Made by a program: the position numbers and the translations under genes
Shown here: positions 8,158 through 16,182 of the stretch, piece by piece
Position numbering within the stretch: the stretch's first letter is position 1
Layout: the number at the start of each line of letters is the position of its first letter
Assembly: GCF_003116585.1 (NCBI RefSeq)
Contig: NZ_QEHM01000003.1
Span: forward strand, 544,916 to 608,915
Direction: 5' to 3'
DNA length: 64,000 nt
Source of the DNA: Albibacillus kandeliae
Lineage (GTDB): Bacteria; Pseudomonadota; Alphaproteobacteria; Rhodobacterales; Rhodobacteraceae
The notes under the pieces: model-generated
What the model was told of the DNA's origin: nothing
The model's database searches: none
What the model saw: only the letters and a program-made list of their open reading frames with translations

Positions 8158-10244
8158 GCCGGGACCACGCCGACAAGGGCCGGGCGCGCCTCCAACCCGA
8201 TCTCGTCGAAGGATAGGACGGGGTTCGTCAGGCCACGCGCGCGCATGATGGTGCGCAGGAACCTTCGTCGTCGGCTGGACGTGACCAGCGCTGGAAACAC
8301 CCCCTGTTCGGCGCTGTCGGACAGGCGCACCGCGACGCCCTCGGCCAGTCGGTTGAACAGGTCTGGGGGCAGCGCGATGTCATATGCCCCCACCTTGGTT
8401 TCCACCTGGTAGGTCGAAAACGTCTCCTCCCACTCGGGCGCGAGTTGAACCAGCGGAATGCTTCCGTCGGCGCGCCGCATTTCCGCGACGAGCTGGAAGC
8501 CGAGACGCTGGCGCACGATCTCGCAGAGCAGCTCGGGCTGAACCGTCTGCAAACGCGCCTCGGCGATGCATTCGAGGATCAGGGGTAGGTTCCGGATCGA
8601 CACCCGTTCCTCCAACAACAGGCGCAGGACGGCGTGCAACGTGTCAATTGGCACCTTGTCGGGGATCAACTCATCCAGCAGCCTTCGATTGGCCTCGGAC
8701 CGGTCGGGGTCGGAAAGGCGGGTCATCTCTGCCAGCAACCGTCGCAGCGACTTGAGCGTGAGGAGCCGTGCGAAATTGAGCTTGATGACCTCAAGGAGAT
8801 GAGTCGCCAAGATCTCGGGCGGCGTCACTATCGTGGCCCCGCTCACGGCGGCGGATTCCTGGTGACGGGGCGAGATCCAGCGCGCCGGCGCGCCGTAGAC
8901 GGGCTCTGACACATCGGTGCCTGAGGGAAGATCGTCCTGCGCGCCTGGCATCAGGGCCAGCACGAGATCGGGGTGGAGCGTGCCGCGAACCTGTTCGACG
9001 CCCTGAACCCGGATCAGATATTCGCCGATCTGCAGCTCGGGTTGGTCAGTCAGGCGAATGTCGGGAAGGATCAGGCCATATGTCATCGCGACATGGGTGC
9101 GCATGTTAGCGATCCGCGCGTCCAGCCCGGTGCCGGGATCAAGGACCATGCCGACGAGGTCAGGCGCAAACTCGACGTGGACATCGTCGAGGTCGAGCAC
9201 ATCTCCCAGCGCCTTTGGCGCGGGCATGGCGGCTTCGGTGGCGCGCGAATCCTCGGCGGCGGCGAGACCGTGGGCGCGGCGGCGCAACGACCAGGCGGCG
9301 AGCGCCAGGATCAACGCGCCGAGGATGAACGGCAGAAACGGCAAGCCCGGGACGAGTGCAAACAGGACCATCAGCAGCGCCACCGTCGCAAGCGCCGCAG
9401 GGTGACGGCCGAGCTGGGCCAACAGGGCGAGGTCTGTCGCCCCAAGCGTGCCGCCGCGGGCCAGCAAAAGGGCGGACGCGATGGAGATGATCACAGCCGG
9501 GATCTGGGTGACGAGGCCATCGCCGACCGTCAGGATGGCGTAGGTCTCGAACGCCGCGCCAATCGGCATGCCATGCACGACAATGCCCATGATCAGGCCC
9601 ATCACCAGGTTCAGCAGGGTGATCAGGAGGCCCGCGACCGCGTCGCCCTTGACGAATTTCGAGGCGCCATCGAGCGACCCGAAGAAGGTCGTCTCCTGCT
9701 GTTCGAGCTCACGCCGCGCCTTGGCCTGGCGATGATCGATGGCCCCTGCGGACATGTCGGCGTCAATCGCGAGTTGCTTGCCCGGCATGCCATCGAGCGC
9801 AAACCGCGCTCCAACCTCCGCCATACGGGCCGCACCCTTGGTGATGACCATGAAGTTGACGATCAGCAGCACACCGAAGACGACAAGACCAAGGAAAACG
9901 CTGCCGCCCATGATGAAATTGGCAAACCCCTCGATCACGTCCCCCGCGGCACCGGGGCCGGTATGCCCCTGGCCGATGATCAGCTTGGTCGAGGAAACAT
10001 TGAGCGATAGCCGCAGCATGAGTGAGGCGAGCAGGACCGTAGGAAAGGCCGAGAAATCCAGTGGTCTTTCTATGAAGAGCGTCACGGTGAAGATCAGGAT
10101 CGCGAGGGAGAACGATCCCGCAAGGCCAACGTCCAGCACCCAGGCCGGCATCGGCAGGATCATCATCACAATGACCGCCATCAGGGCCAGCGCGAGGAGC
10201 ACCGTGGGGCTGAAAAGGTCCTGTGCTGCGATTCTTGGCAACAT
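8154..10244 (-). CDS. flhA: Flagellar export gate protein FlhA
   Basis: FlhA is the large nonameric gate protein; its cytoplasmic ring receives chaperone-substrate complexes. The product has 696 residues, normal length. About eight membrane helices occupy the first 310 residues. The conserved FHIPEP-family loop ARMAEVGARFALDGMPGKQ and AIDADMSAGAI follow near residues 140-170. The C-terminal half has the DELIPDKVPIDTLHAVLRLL and NLPLILECIAEA segments. It is seven bases downstream of the lytic transglycosylase gene and overlaps fliR. Confidence 0.96.
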   Translation of the reverse strand: MLPRIAAQDLFSPTVLLALALMAVIVMMILPMPAWVLDVGLAGSFSLAILIFTVTLFIERPLDFSAFPTVLLASLMLRLSLNVSSTKLIIGQGHTGPGAAGDVIEGFANFIMGGSVFLGLVVFGVLLIVNFMVITKGAARMAEVGARFALDGMPGKQLAIDADMSAGAIDHRQAKARRELEQQETTFFGSLDGASKFVKGDAVAGLLITLLNLVMGLIMGIVVHGMPIGAAFETYAILTVGDGLVTQIPAVIISIASALLLARGGTLGATDLALLAQLGRHPAALATVALLMVLFALVPGLPFLPFILGALILALAAWSLRRRAHGLAAAEDSRATEAAMPAPKALGDVLDLDDVHVEFAPDLVGMVLDPGTGLDARIANMRTHVAMTYGLILPDIRLTDQPELQIGEYLIRVQGVEQVRGTLHPDLVLALMPGAQDDLPSGTDVSEPVYGAPARWISPRHQESAAVSGATIVTPPEILATHLLEVIKLNFARLLTLKSLRRLLAEMTRLSDPDRSEANRRLLDELIPDKVPIDTLHAVLRLLLEERVSIRNLPLILECIAEARLQTVQPELLCEIVRQRLGFQLVAEMRRADGSIPLVQLAPEWEETFSTYQVETKVGAYDIALPPDLFNRLAEGVAVRLSDSAEQGVFPALVTSSRRRRFLRTIMRARGLTNPVLSFDEIGLEARPALVGVVPA

Positions 10245-10250
10245 GGTCCC

Positions 10251-11072
10251 CTAATCCAGCGCGATGAAGGCCCGCACCGAATTGCCGAGCGGCGCCAGGG
10301 AACCCATCACCCCTGACGGTCTGACATTCGTTTGCGGCGTTCGGCCGTTGCCCGTGTCAAAGAGAACGGGTACGAGCCGCCGGTCGAGATTCAGTGCTTG
10401 CGGAGGTCCGAACTCAGCTTCGCTGCGGAGCTCTCGGGTCGTCGCCATGGCGGACAGGTGGCCAAGGATGCGATCGAAACGATCCTCGTAGCGCTTGGCG
10501 TATTGGCGCGTGCGTGAATGATAAGCCCCTGCCGCACGCGTCCAGTCGCCAAACTCCTCGTGAAGCTCGGACAGAAAGCGCGCCGCATAGTCCGCATTGC
10601 GCTGTGGGTCAAACATCTCCTCGAAGTTTCGAAAGGCTGCACCGTGCCACTTGTGATTGATCTGGAAGCAACCCACGTCAAAGCTTCGGGCCCCGCGTGA
10701 GAACTGTTGTTCGACATAGCGTCTGGCCTTGATTTCGTCGTCAAACCAATGACCTGCGCCCTCCATATTGACCGTCCAAGGCCAGGGCTGCAGCACTCCT
10801 TTTGCTGGCCGCCCGGTTTCCGTACGCGTGATGGCGCGCAGAACGTCAAGCGGCACCCCCGAACGCCGTGAGGCTTTCTGCGCTGCGATATCGCACAGGT
10901 CGGCGTCACTGCGGGCATGTCCGGAGGAACTGCGCGCATCCGTCGCCGCGTAGAAGAGGCAGAGCACCGATATGATGAGAGTCATGGCTCGCGCCCAACC
11001 AAGCCATCGAACGGTTTCTGAGGCGTGGCAAAGCGCGTCAGGCGCAAGCGCGCTTGAGTACCGATCCAGCAT
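10251..11072 (-). CDS. Periplasmic lytic transglycosylase (SLT fold), probably flagellar
   Basis: This 273-residue protein has a hydrophobic segment near residues 30-46 and then an SLT-type catalytic domain. The likely catalytic Glu is residue 85 in TRTETGR. DVGCFQINHKWHG (132-144) and AGAYHSRTRQYA (181-192) match the substrate-groove motifs of the fold. It probably opens peptidoglycan for the rod, since FlgJ muramidase is not encoded here; Rhodobacter SltF is a known precedent. A second possible ATG at 10985 would remove 29 residues, but the first ATG has the better ribosome site (GGAG). Confidence 0.72.
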   Translation of the reverse strand: MLDRYSSALAPDALCHASETVRWLGWARAMTLIISVLCLFYAATDARSSSGHARSDADLCDIAAQKASRRSGVPLDVLRAITRTETGRPAKGVLQPWPWTVNMEGAGHWFDDEIKARRYVEQQFSRGARSFDVGCFQINHKWHGAAFRNFEEMFDPQRNADYAARFLSELHEEFGDWTRAAGAYHSRTRQYAKRYEDRFDRILGHLSAMATTRELRSEAEFGPPQALNLDRRLVPVLFDTGNGRTPQTNVRPSGVMGSLAPLGNSVRAFIALD

Positions 11073-11150
11073 TTTGCCAATCTCCGCATTTCGAGTCTTC
11101 TCGATTCTGGGGCAAAATCATTTAGATTCGGTTATTTACCCTCGAAAGGC

Positions 11151-13535
11151 CTAGCCGTCCGGCCCTGCTCCCGGGATTTCAATTGCCTCGAGCAACCGCG
11201 CGATATCCGTTCGCGTCGAACCGCTGTCGCTCAGAAGCGCACGCGCGCGCGCCAGCGGCGGCAGCAGCGAGACCTCCGCACTGCGCTCGGTTCTGCCGAT
11301 CGCCCGGGGCACTAGTTTGGTGATGTCGGGGCCGGCCAGCCCGGGCACCGATTGCCATTCTTCCGCAGCCCAAGCCGTTGCCGCTTGATCAGGAATCGTC
11401 GCGGGGAGCAGGGCGCCACCGCTCCAGACATCGCGCAGCTGGCGCATCGCCTCGGCTTTCAGCTGCACCCCCCGATCACTCTCGATCCCGAGCAATGCGA
11501 TCAGCGCCTCGTGCGGCAGTTGCTCGGCCAGCGCGGCTTCAGCCCTCAGGAGCCGACGTGTTTCCGACGCAGGATCCGAACGTGAACCGGTAACAAGCCG
11601 AAGGGCTGGACGGGGAAAGCCGAGATCAAGCAGCCGCCGCGCCATCCTGTCGCCGAGATCGTCTGGAAGGTCTTCCCTTTCGCTCAGCGCCAATCCGTAT
11701 CGCATGAAGGAGACATCATCGCCCCGCTCGGTCAGGAGATCGAGCACGGCGTTCCTCGCCGAGTCCTGCGCAGCGCGATCATCCATTTCTGAGAGGGCCG
11801 CCACCTGCTCGGCAGCCTCGGCAAAGTCTCCGGTCAGTGCCAGTGCCAGAATGTTCGCCTGTCTGAGGTCCGGACCCATCGCGCTGTTGCGAAGCTCGGT
11901 TAGATAGGCCGAAACAAGCCCGGCGGTTTCTGGCTTGAGCGTTGCGTGCGACCTGTACCGGCTGCGAACCAGTGCGACAAGCGCCTCGGGCGACAGTTCC
12001 GAAGCCGTCTCGATTACCTGTCCCAGGTGACGATCGGACGCTTTGGTATCGCCCTCGACGCGTGCCACCGACGCTGCGGCCATCGTCATCGCGGGCGTCG
12101 GTTCATCGTTGATCCGATCGACCGCCCGCAGGATCGCCTCTGCCATATCGCGCCGCCGCGCTTGCACGTAGCGGCGGGCCAGATCGGGCGCCAGCAGCTC
12201 CCGGATATGGGAGGGCAGTCGGTTGATGGCTCGCAGGACAGCCGCGTCGTTCACCGGCTCTCGCGGATCGGGCTCTGACAACAGCGCCCAGAGGGCGGCA
12301 TCGGTATCGCAACCCGCCATGCCGGCAAAGGCATTCGGGAGAGCGACCGCACCACCGTCGAGGAGTTGCGCCATCGTGCGCAGGACGGCCGTATCGGGTG
12401 AATCGGTGCCGATCATCTCGAGGGTCTGCATCGCCTCCGCGCCGAAGCCGAAGGCGATGTAGTTGCGGGCGAGGCCGAGCACCGCAGCGGTATCGGCCAT
12501 GTCAAACTCGCCGATCAACGCTGAACGACGCCCGGCAATCTGTTCGGCAAAGGGCGCGTCGGAGGCCCAAAGGTGAAGCGCGAGTGACTCGTCCGGCAGA
12601 CAGCGATCCGCGGGCAAACCGGCACCGAGCATATCTGCCACTTGGGCCAGGTCACGGTCTATGGCGGTCTCGACAACAAGGTTTTCGTCCCCGGCCGGTG
12701 CTGGGTAGGTCTTGACCTCTGACGCATCTGGGGGCGGTTCGGCCTCTTCCTCCCCGCTCGCAACCGATTGCGTCAGATCGGGCAACAGCGGACCCGGCTG
12801 GGGCAAAAGCAGGCCCTGACCCGAGGCGCGCCGGATCTGTTGGAGCAAGCGAGCTTCCATTTCGCCAATCGCGGCGAGCCGGCCGGGTGGCGGCAAAGGT
12901 TCTTCGTCTGGGCCTCCCGCCACCCGGGAAGAGAGAACCTGTGGAGGCAGCGGCTTCTGGCTGCCGGATGCGGTTTCGGTTGGACGGGGCGACGCCACCT
13001 CGGGGAGGGAGTCGACTTCCCCCATACCAACCTGCAGACCGTCCGAAATGGGCTCGATACGGAAGCGGTAGGGCGTCGCGCCAAAGCTGGCGGCCAATGA
13101 AGGAACGCCCGTTTGCTTCTTCGGACGGCTCCCCGGGCGACCTTTGAAATCCAGTACAAGGAGTCGCCCGGAGGTCATGAAAGTCTCGACCTGGCAGTCG
13201 CAACCGAGCAGGAATTCGAGCCGTCCGCCGCCGGGAGGCTGCACGACATCGCGCACACGGGTGCGGGGGATTCGGGAAAAGGTCGAACTGATGTTGGCAC
13301 GAAACCCCGGCCGATCAAGGACCAGGGTAACTTGGCCGGGCCCCTGCTCCAAGGCCCAGTTCGCCCCAGACGGAAGGTTCAGGGTAAACCGCGTGAAGCC
13401 CTCATGTTCGCCCGCACGCAACCGGATGGACTGGGCAGAGAGCGGACCGGCGGACAGTATGATCCACAGCAACGCCGCGGCCGAACCAAGCGACCAGACA
13501 CGCGGTTGCGCACCCCTCTGGCCGGTTGCGTTCAT
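11151..13535 (-). CDS. Large exported helical-repeat protein in the motA operon
   Basis: The 794-residue product has a signal peptide (about residues 1-35, cut near LSAQ). An all-beta N-terminal region follows (about 36-135; RLRAGEHEGFTRFTLNLPSG, VTLVLDRPGF, RVRDVVQPPGG) that resembles AMIN-type domains. Next come a low-complexity Pro/Glu linker and a long Ala/Leu-rich helical part (about 300-780) that looks like TPR or SEL1-type repeats. It starts inside the end of motA (four-base overlap), so a periplasmic role near the motor is likely. It could be a functional counterpart of rhizobial MotC, but no homology was tested. Confidence 0.6.
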   Translation of the reverse strand: MNATGQRGAQPRVWSLGSAAALLWIILSAGPLSAQSIRLRAGEHEGFTRFTLNLPSGANWALEQGPGQVTLVLDRPGFRANISSTFSRIPRTRVRDVVQPPGGGRLEFLLGCDCQVETFMTSGRLLVLDFKGRPGSRPKKQTGVPSLAASFGATPYRFRIEPISDGLQVGMGEVDSLPEVASPRPTETASGSQKPLPPQVLSSRVAGGPDEEPLPPPGRLAAIGEMEARLLQQIRRASGQGLLLPQPGPLLPDLTQSVASGEEEAEPPPDASEVKTYPAPAGDENLVVETAIDRDLAQVADMLGAGLPADRCLPDESLALHLWASDAPFAEQIAGRRSALIGEFDMADTAAVLGLARNYIAFGFGAEAMQTLEMIGTDSPDTAVLRTMAQLLDGGAVALPNAFAGMAGCDTDAALWALLSEPDPREPVNDAAVLRAINRLPSHIRELLAPDLARRYVQARRRDMAEAILRAVDRINDEPTPAMTMAAASVARVEGDTKASDRHLGQVIETASELSPEALVALVRSRYRSHATLKPETAGLVSAYLTELRNSAMGPDLRQANILALALTGDFAEAAEQVAALSEMDDRAAQDSARNAVLDLLTERGDDVSFMRYGLALSEREDLPDDLGDRMARRLLDLGFPRPALRLVTGSRSDPASETRRLLRAEAALAEQLPHEALIALLGIESDRGVQLKAEAMRQLRDVWSGGALLPATIPDQAATAWAAEEWQSVPGLAGPDITKLVPRAIGRTERSAEVSLLPPLARARALLSDSGSTRTDIARLLEAIEIPGAGPDG

Positions 13536-14401
13536 GCCGCGTCCTGCTTGGCTGCCTTGAGCGCCTCTTCGAGATCGGAGTAGCCCGGCCGGATGTGGGA
13601 GGGCGTGTTCTGGCGTCCGACCTCGATGCAGATCGCGGCCACGTGGTTGTGCAGGTTCGCGACCAGCACCTCGCGAATGAGTTGGTAAAAGTGCGCGTCC
13701 TCCTCGATCACCGCCTTCACCTTGGTGGCGAAGGGCGCGACCATTCCATAGGCGAGGAATACGCCCAGGAAGGTGCCGACCAGCGCCCCACCGATCAGCT
13801 TGCCGAGCACCTCCGGCGGCTGGTCGATGGACCCCATCGTCTTGATGACCCCGAGCACGGCAGCCACGATCCCGAGCGCGGGCAGACCGTCGGCGATCGA
13901 CTGCAATGCGTGGCTGGAATGAAGGGCGTGATGCAGGTTGGCCTCGATCCGCTTTTCCAGCACCTCCTCGACCTGGTGGGGATCGTCGTAATTCATCGAG
14001 GCGGAGCGGATGGTATCGCAGATCAGGTCGATCGCTTCGCGGTCCTTGAGAATCCGGGGGTACTTGGAGAAGATCGAGGAGGCATCAGGCTCTTCGATGT
14101 GCTGTTCGATGGCTACCGGGTTCTGCCGCGCCATGCGAATCAAGGCAAAGAGCAGGCATAGCAGATCGCGGTAATCGTCAGGCTTCCACTTGGGGCCCTT
14201 GAACACCTTGCCGATGTCTTTGAGCGTATGCTTGACCGCCGCCCCGTCATTGCTGAGCAGGAAGGCACCGACAGCGGCGCCGCCGATCATCATGAGTTCG
14301 AACGGCAGCGACTTGATGATGATCGCCATCTTGCCTCCAGCCAGCAGGTAGCCGCCGAAGACCATCACGAAGATCACCACGATTCCGATAATACCGATCA
14401 T
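13532..14401 (-). CDS. motA: Flagellar motor stator protein MotA
   Basis: MotA is the inner-membrane stator subunit that with MotB couples ion flow to rotor torque. The product has 289 residues and four membrane helices (near 1-20, 33-50, 170-190 and 205-225). Family stretches are GLPALGIVAAVLGVIKTMG and GGALVGTFLGVFLAYGMVAP. The charged cytoplasmic loop between helices 2 and 3 is present. It lies downstream of the motE-like gene; motB is 13 kb away at 27.3 kb, with a catabolic operon in between. Confidence 0.95.
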   Translation of the reverse strand: MIGIIGIVVIFVMVFGGYLLAGGKMAIIIKSLPFELMMIGGAAVGAFLLSNDGAAVKHTLKDIGKVFKGPKWKPDDYRDLLCLLFALIRMARQNPVAIEQHIEEPDASSIFSKYPRILKDREAIDLICDTIRSASMNYDDPHQVEEVLEKRIEANLHHALHSSHALQSIADGLPALGIVAAVLGVIKTMGSIDQPPEVLGKLIGGALVGTFLGVFLAYGMVAPFATKVKAVIEEDAHFYQLIREVLVANLHNHVAAICIEVGRQNTPSHIRPGYSDLEEALKAAKQDAA

Positions 14402-14482
14402 CCAGAGTCTCCGCCCGAACCTGCCTTGTCGCAGTCTCGCCGTTTCGCATTAACAAAGCCTGAGGATGACACTCCTCGCGCG

Positions 14483-15088
14483 CTATTCCTTCGGGACCGA
14501 GGCGTTCCGACCCGCCAATATGATACTGATGGTGTAGGCCGCATCCGGACTGAGGCTGGTCATGATTCCGGCTGCCGTATCCGGCCTCATCCGCGCCAGG
14601 AACCCGGCGGCAAAGGCCGGGTCCATGGTTTCGAACAGGGCCGCGGAGTCCTTGGGTTTCATCTTTTCATAGACCGAGGTGAGGCGGGCGAGATCGGCCT
14701 CGCTGGCGCCATCGGCAAGGGCGAGCGTTTCGCGAAGCGCGCTTTCCATTTCGGTCAGTGCGGTCATCTTTTCGCTGATCTTCTGGTCAGCGATACGCAG
14801 CGCCTTCAACCGCTCCTCGATCTGTTTTTCCCGCGCCTCGACCCGTGTTTCGCGCGCTTTCATAGCCTGCATCAACTGGTCGAGTTCCGCGTCACTGCCC
14901 GAACCCTGCTCTGCATGATGAGCGGCGGGTGCGTCGCCTTGATCGGGCTGCATCGCCTCACGCGCAATTGCCGGCGCGGTCTCGAGTCCGAGGCGCAGCA
15001 GGGCAGAGCCGAGAAACATGAACGCGACCCAGAACAGGGCGCCGAACCGCGTTCGGCGGATTCGGGCGCGCTGCCCTCGCCCGCTCAT
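14483..15088 (-). CDS. MotE-like flagellar protein with MgtE_N-type helical domain
   Basis: The 201-residue product has one membrane helix near residues 16-33. A coiled coil of about 72-120 (DAELDQLMQAMKARETRVEA and onward) follows, then a C-terminal helical domain with KDSAALFETMDPAFAAGFLARM and RPDTAAGIMTSLSPD. These are repeats of the MgtE N-domain type found in rhizobial MotE, a periplasmic chaperone for MotC. It overlaps the DUF6468 gene by four bases and is followed by motA. Confidence 0.68.
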   Translation of the reverse strand: MSGRGQRARIRRTRFGALFWVAFMFLGSALLRLGLETAPAIAREAMQPDQGDAPAAHHAEQGSGSDAELDQLMQAMKARETRVEAREKQIEERLKALRIADQKISEKMTALTEMESALRETLALADGASEADLARLTSVYEKMKPKDSAALFETMDPAFAAGFLARMRPDTAAGIMTSLSPDAAYTISIILAGRNASVPKE

Positions 15089-15516
15089 CGTCGTGCCGCC
15101 CCGCCACGGGCGCGTCGCGTGAACACGAGACCCGACTCGACACTCTCGGTCGCCGGGAGCGGCGGCTTTGGCGCAGTTTCGGTGGCGACGGTCGGGCGAC
15201 TGGGTATCGCGACCCCCGGCGCATCACGGGCTTCGGGCATGTCGTGCATCGCGGCCATAAGCAGTTCGAGCCGCGCGGCGACGGTCTCTCCCCGCGTGGT
15301 GAGGTCGGTCAGCACAGAATGCGACCCCTCTGCCGCCGATTGGGCGGCGACCAGTGTCTTGCTCAGGTCGTCGACCTGTGCCGAGAGCACCGCGACGGCC
15401 CCGCCGACCCCCTTTTCGAGGTCGTTGAACCGGTTCAGACGCCGCGCCAGAACGAAGCAGTAGAGCGCCGCGCCGAGCGCCCCCGCGACCAGCAGTATGT
15501 CTGCCATCAATTCCAT
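15085..15516 (-). CDS. DUF6468-type membrane protein of the flagellar operon
   Basis: The 143-residue product has one N-terminal membrane helix (about residues 4-24, ILLVAGALGAALYCFVLARR). A helical stretch with NRFNDLEKGVGGAVAVLSAQVDDLSKTL follows, then a Pro-rich tail. This pattern is found in alphaproteobacterial proteins of unknown function located between fliL and motE/motA. It overlaps motE by four bases and starts nine bases after fliL copy 2. No biochemical role is known to me. Confidence 0.6.
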   Translation of the reverse strand: MELMADILLVAGALGAALYCFVLARRLNRFNDLEKGVGGAVAVLSAQVDDLSKTLVAAQSAAEGSHSVLTDLTTRGETVAARLELLMAAMHDMPEARDAPGVAIPSRPTVATETAPKPPLPATESVESGLVFTRRARGGAARR

Positions 15517-15525
15517 CTTCGTCTC

Positions 15526-16065
15526 CTAGTTCAGGACGAAATCCATGATCAGAAGGTCGCGCACCCGGTCCTTTCCCACCACGATCTGGACCCGCCTCAG
15601 CATCTGGGCACGCAGCCGCGCCAGGGCCATGGGATCGCGCAGGTCGCTGAACTCGAGCGCCCGCAGGTAGTCGTTCAGCACGTCGATCACGCGCGGCAGA
15701 ATCAGTTCGACCTCCTGCCGGCGGGCGGCCTCCACCTCGAGCTGGGCGCGGAACTGCAGATGCTGGAGCTGACCGCCCTGCGCGAGCGACACCACGATGG
15801 GGTCGAGCGGAACGAATGCGATGCGGGAGAGGTCCTCACCCGTGCCGTGATCTCCGTCTTTGGACTCCCCGGCGGCGCCGTGGCTGTCGCCCGCTTGCCC
15901 CTCCGCGGCGTCATGCGATGCACCGCCCAGTGGCAGCATTCCGGACGACACGGCGAAGAAGCCCGCGCCCGCCCCGACAAGCGCAAGCACCAGCCCCAGA
16001 ATCAGGGGCAGCTTTCCGGACTTGGCCGGCACCTCCTCCGGCGGATCTGCAGCGGCGTCGGTCAT
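15526..16065 (-). CDS. fliL: FliL-family flagellar stator-associated protein (copy 2)
   Basis: The 179-residue product has a membrane helix at about residues 19-41 (LPLILGLVLALVGAGAGFFA), a Gly/His/Asp-rich linker, and a FliL domain from about residue 85. The domain reads FVPLDPIVVSLAQGGQLQHLQFRAQLEVE, and the end DRVRDLLIMDFVLN is typical of FliL. It heads the leftward operon DUF6468-motE-motA and so sits in the more usual stator context. It is divergent from fliF across a 117-base gap with a CtrA-like box. Confidence 0.87.
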   Translation of the reverse strand: MTDAAADPPEEVPAKSGKLPLILGLVLALVGAGAGFFAVSSGMLPLGGASHDAAEGQAGDSHGAAGESKDGDHGTGEDLSRIAFVPLDPIVVSLAQGGQLQHLQFRAQLEVEAARRQEVELILPRVIDVLNDYLRALEFSDLRDPMALARLRAQMLRRVQIVVGKDRVRDLLIMDFVLN

Positions 16066-16109
16066 GGCCTCTCCTTCTGACTCGCATGTCCTTCATAACC
16101 CTGCAGGAA

Positions 16110-16124
16110 CTAACCGATTGTTAA
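16110..16124. promoter_or_regulatory. CtrA-like box between fliL and fliF
   Basis: CTAA-N7-TTAA lies midway between the divergent fliL and fliF genes; the reverse complement reads TTAA-N7-TTAG. It differs from the CtrA consensus by one base. Its place would let one regulator act on both operons. Confidence 0.5.
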
Positions 16125-16182
16125 GGCCAATCGGCCAGACTGGGCCAACGTCGAACAGAAGGTCGGCGAACCGGAGGCTGAC

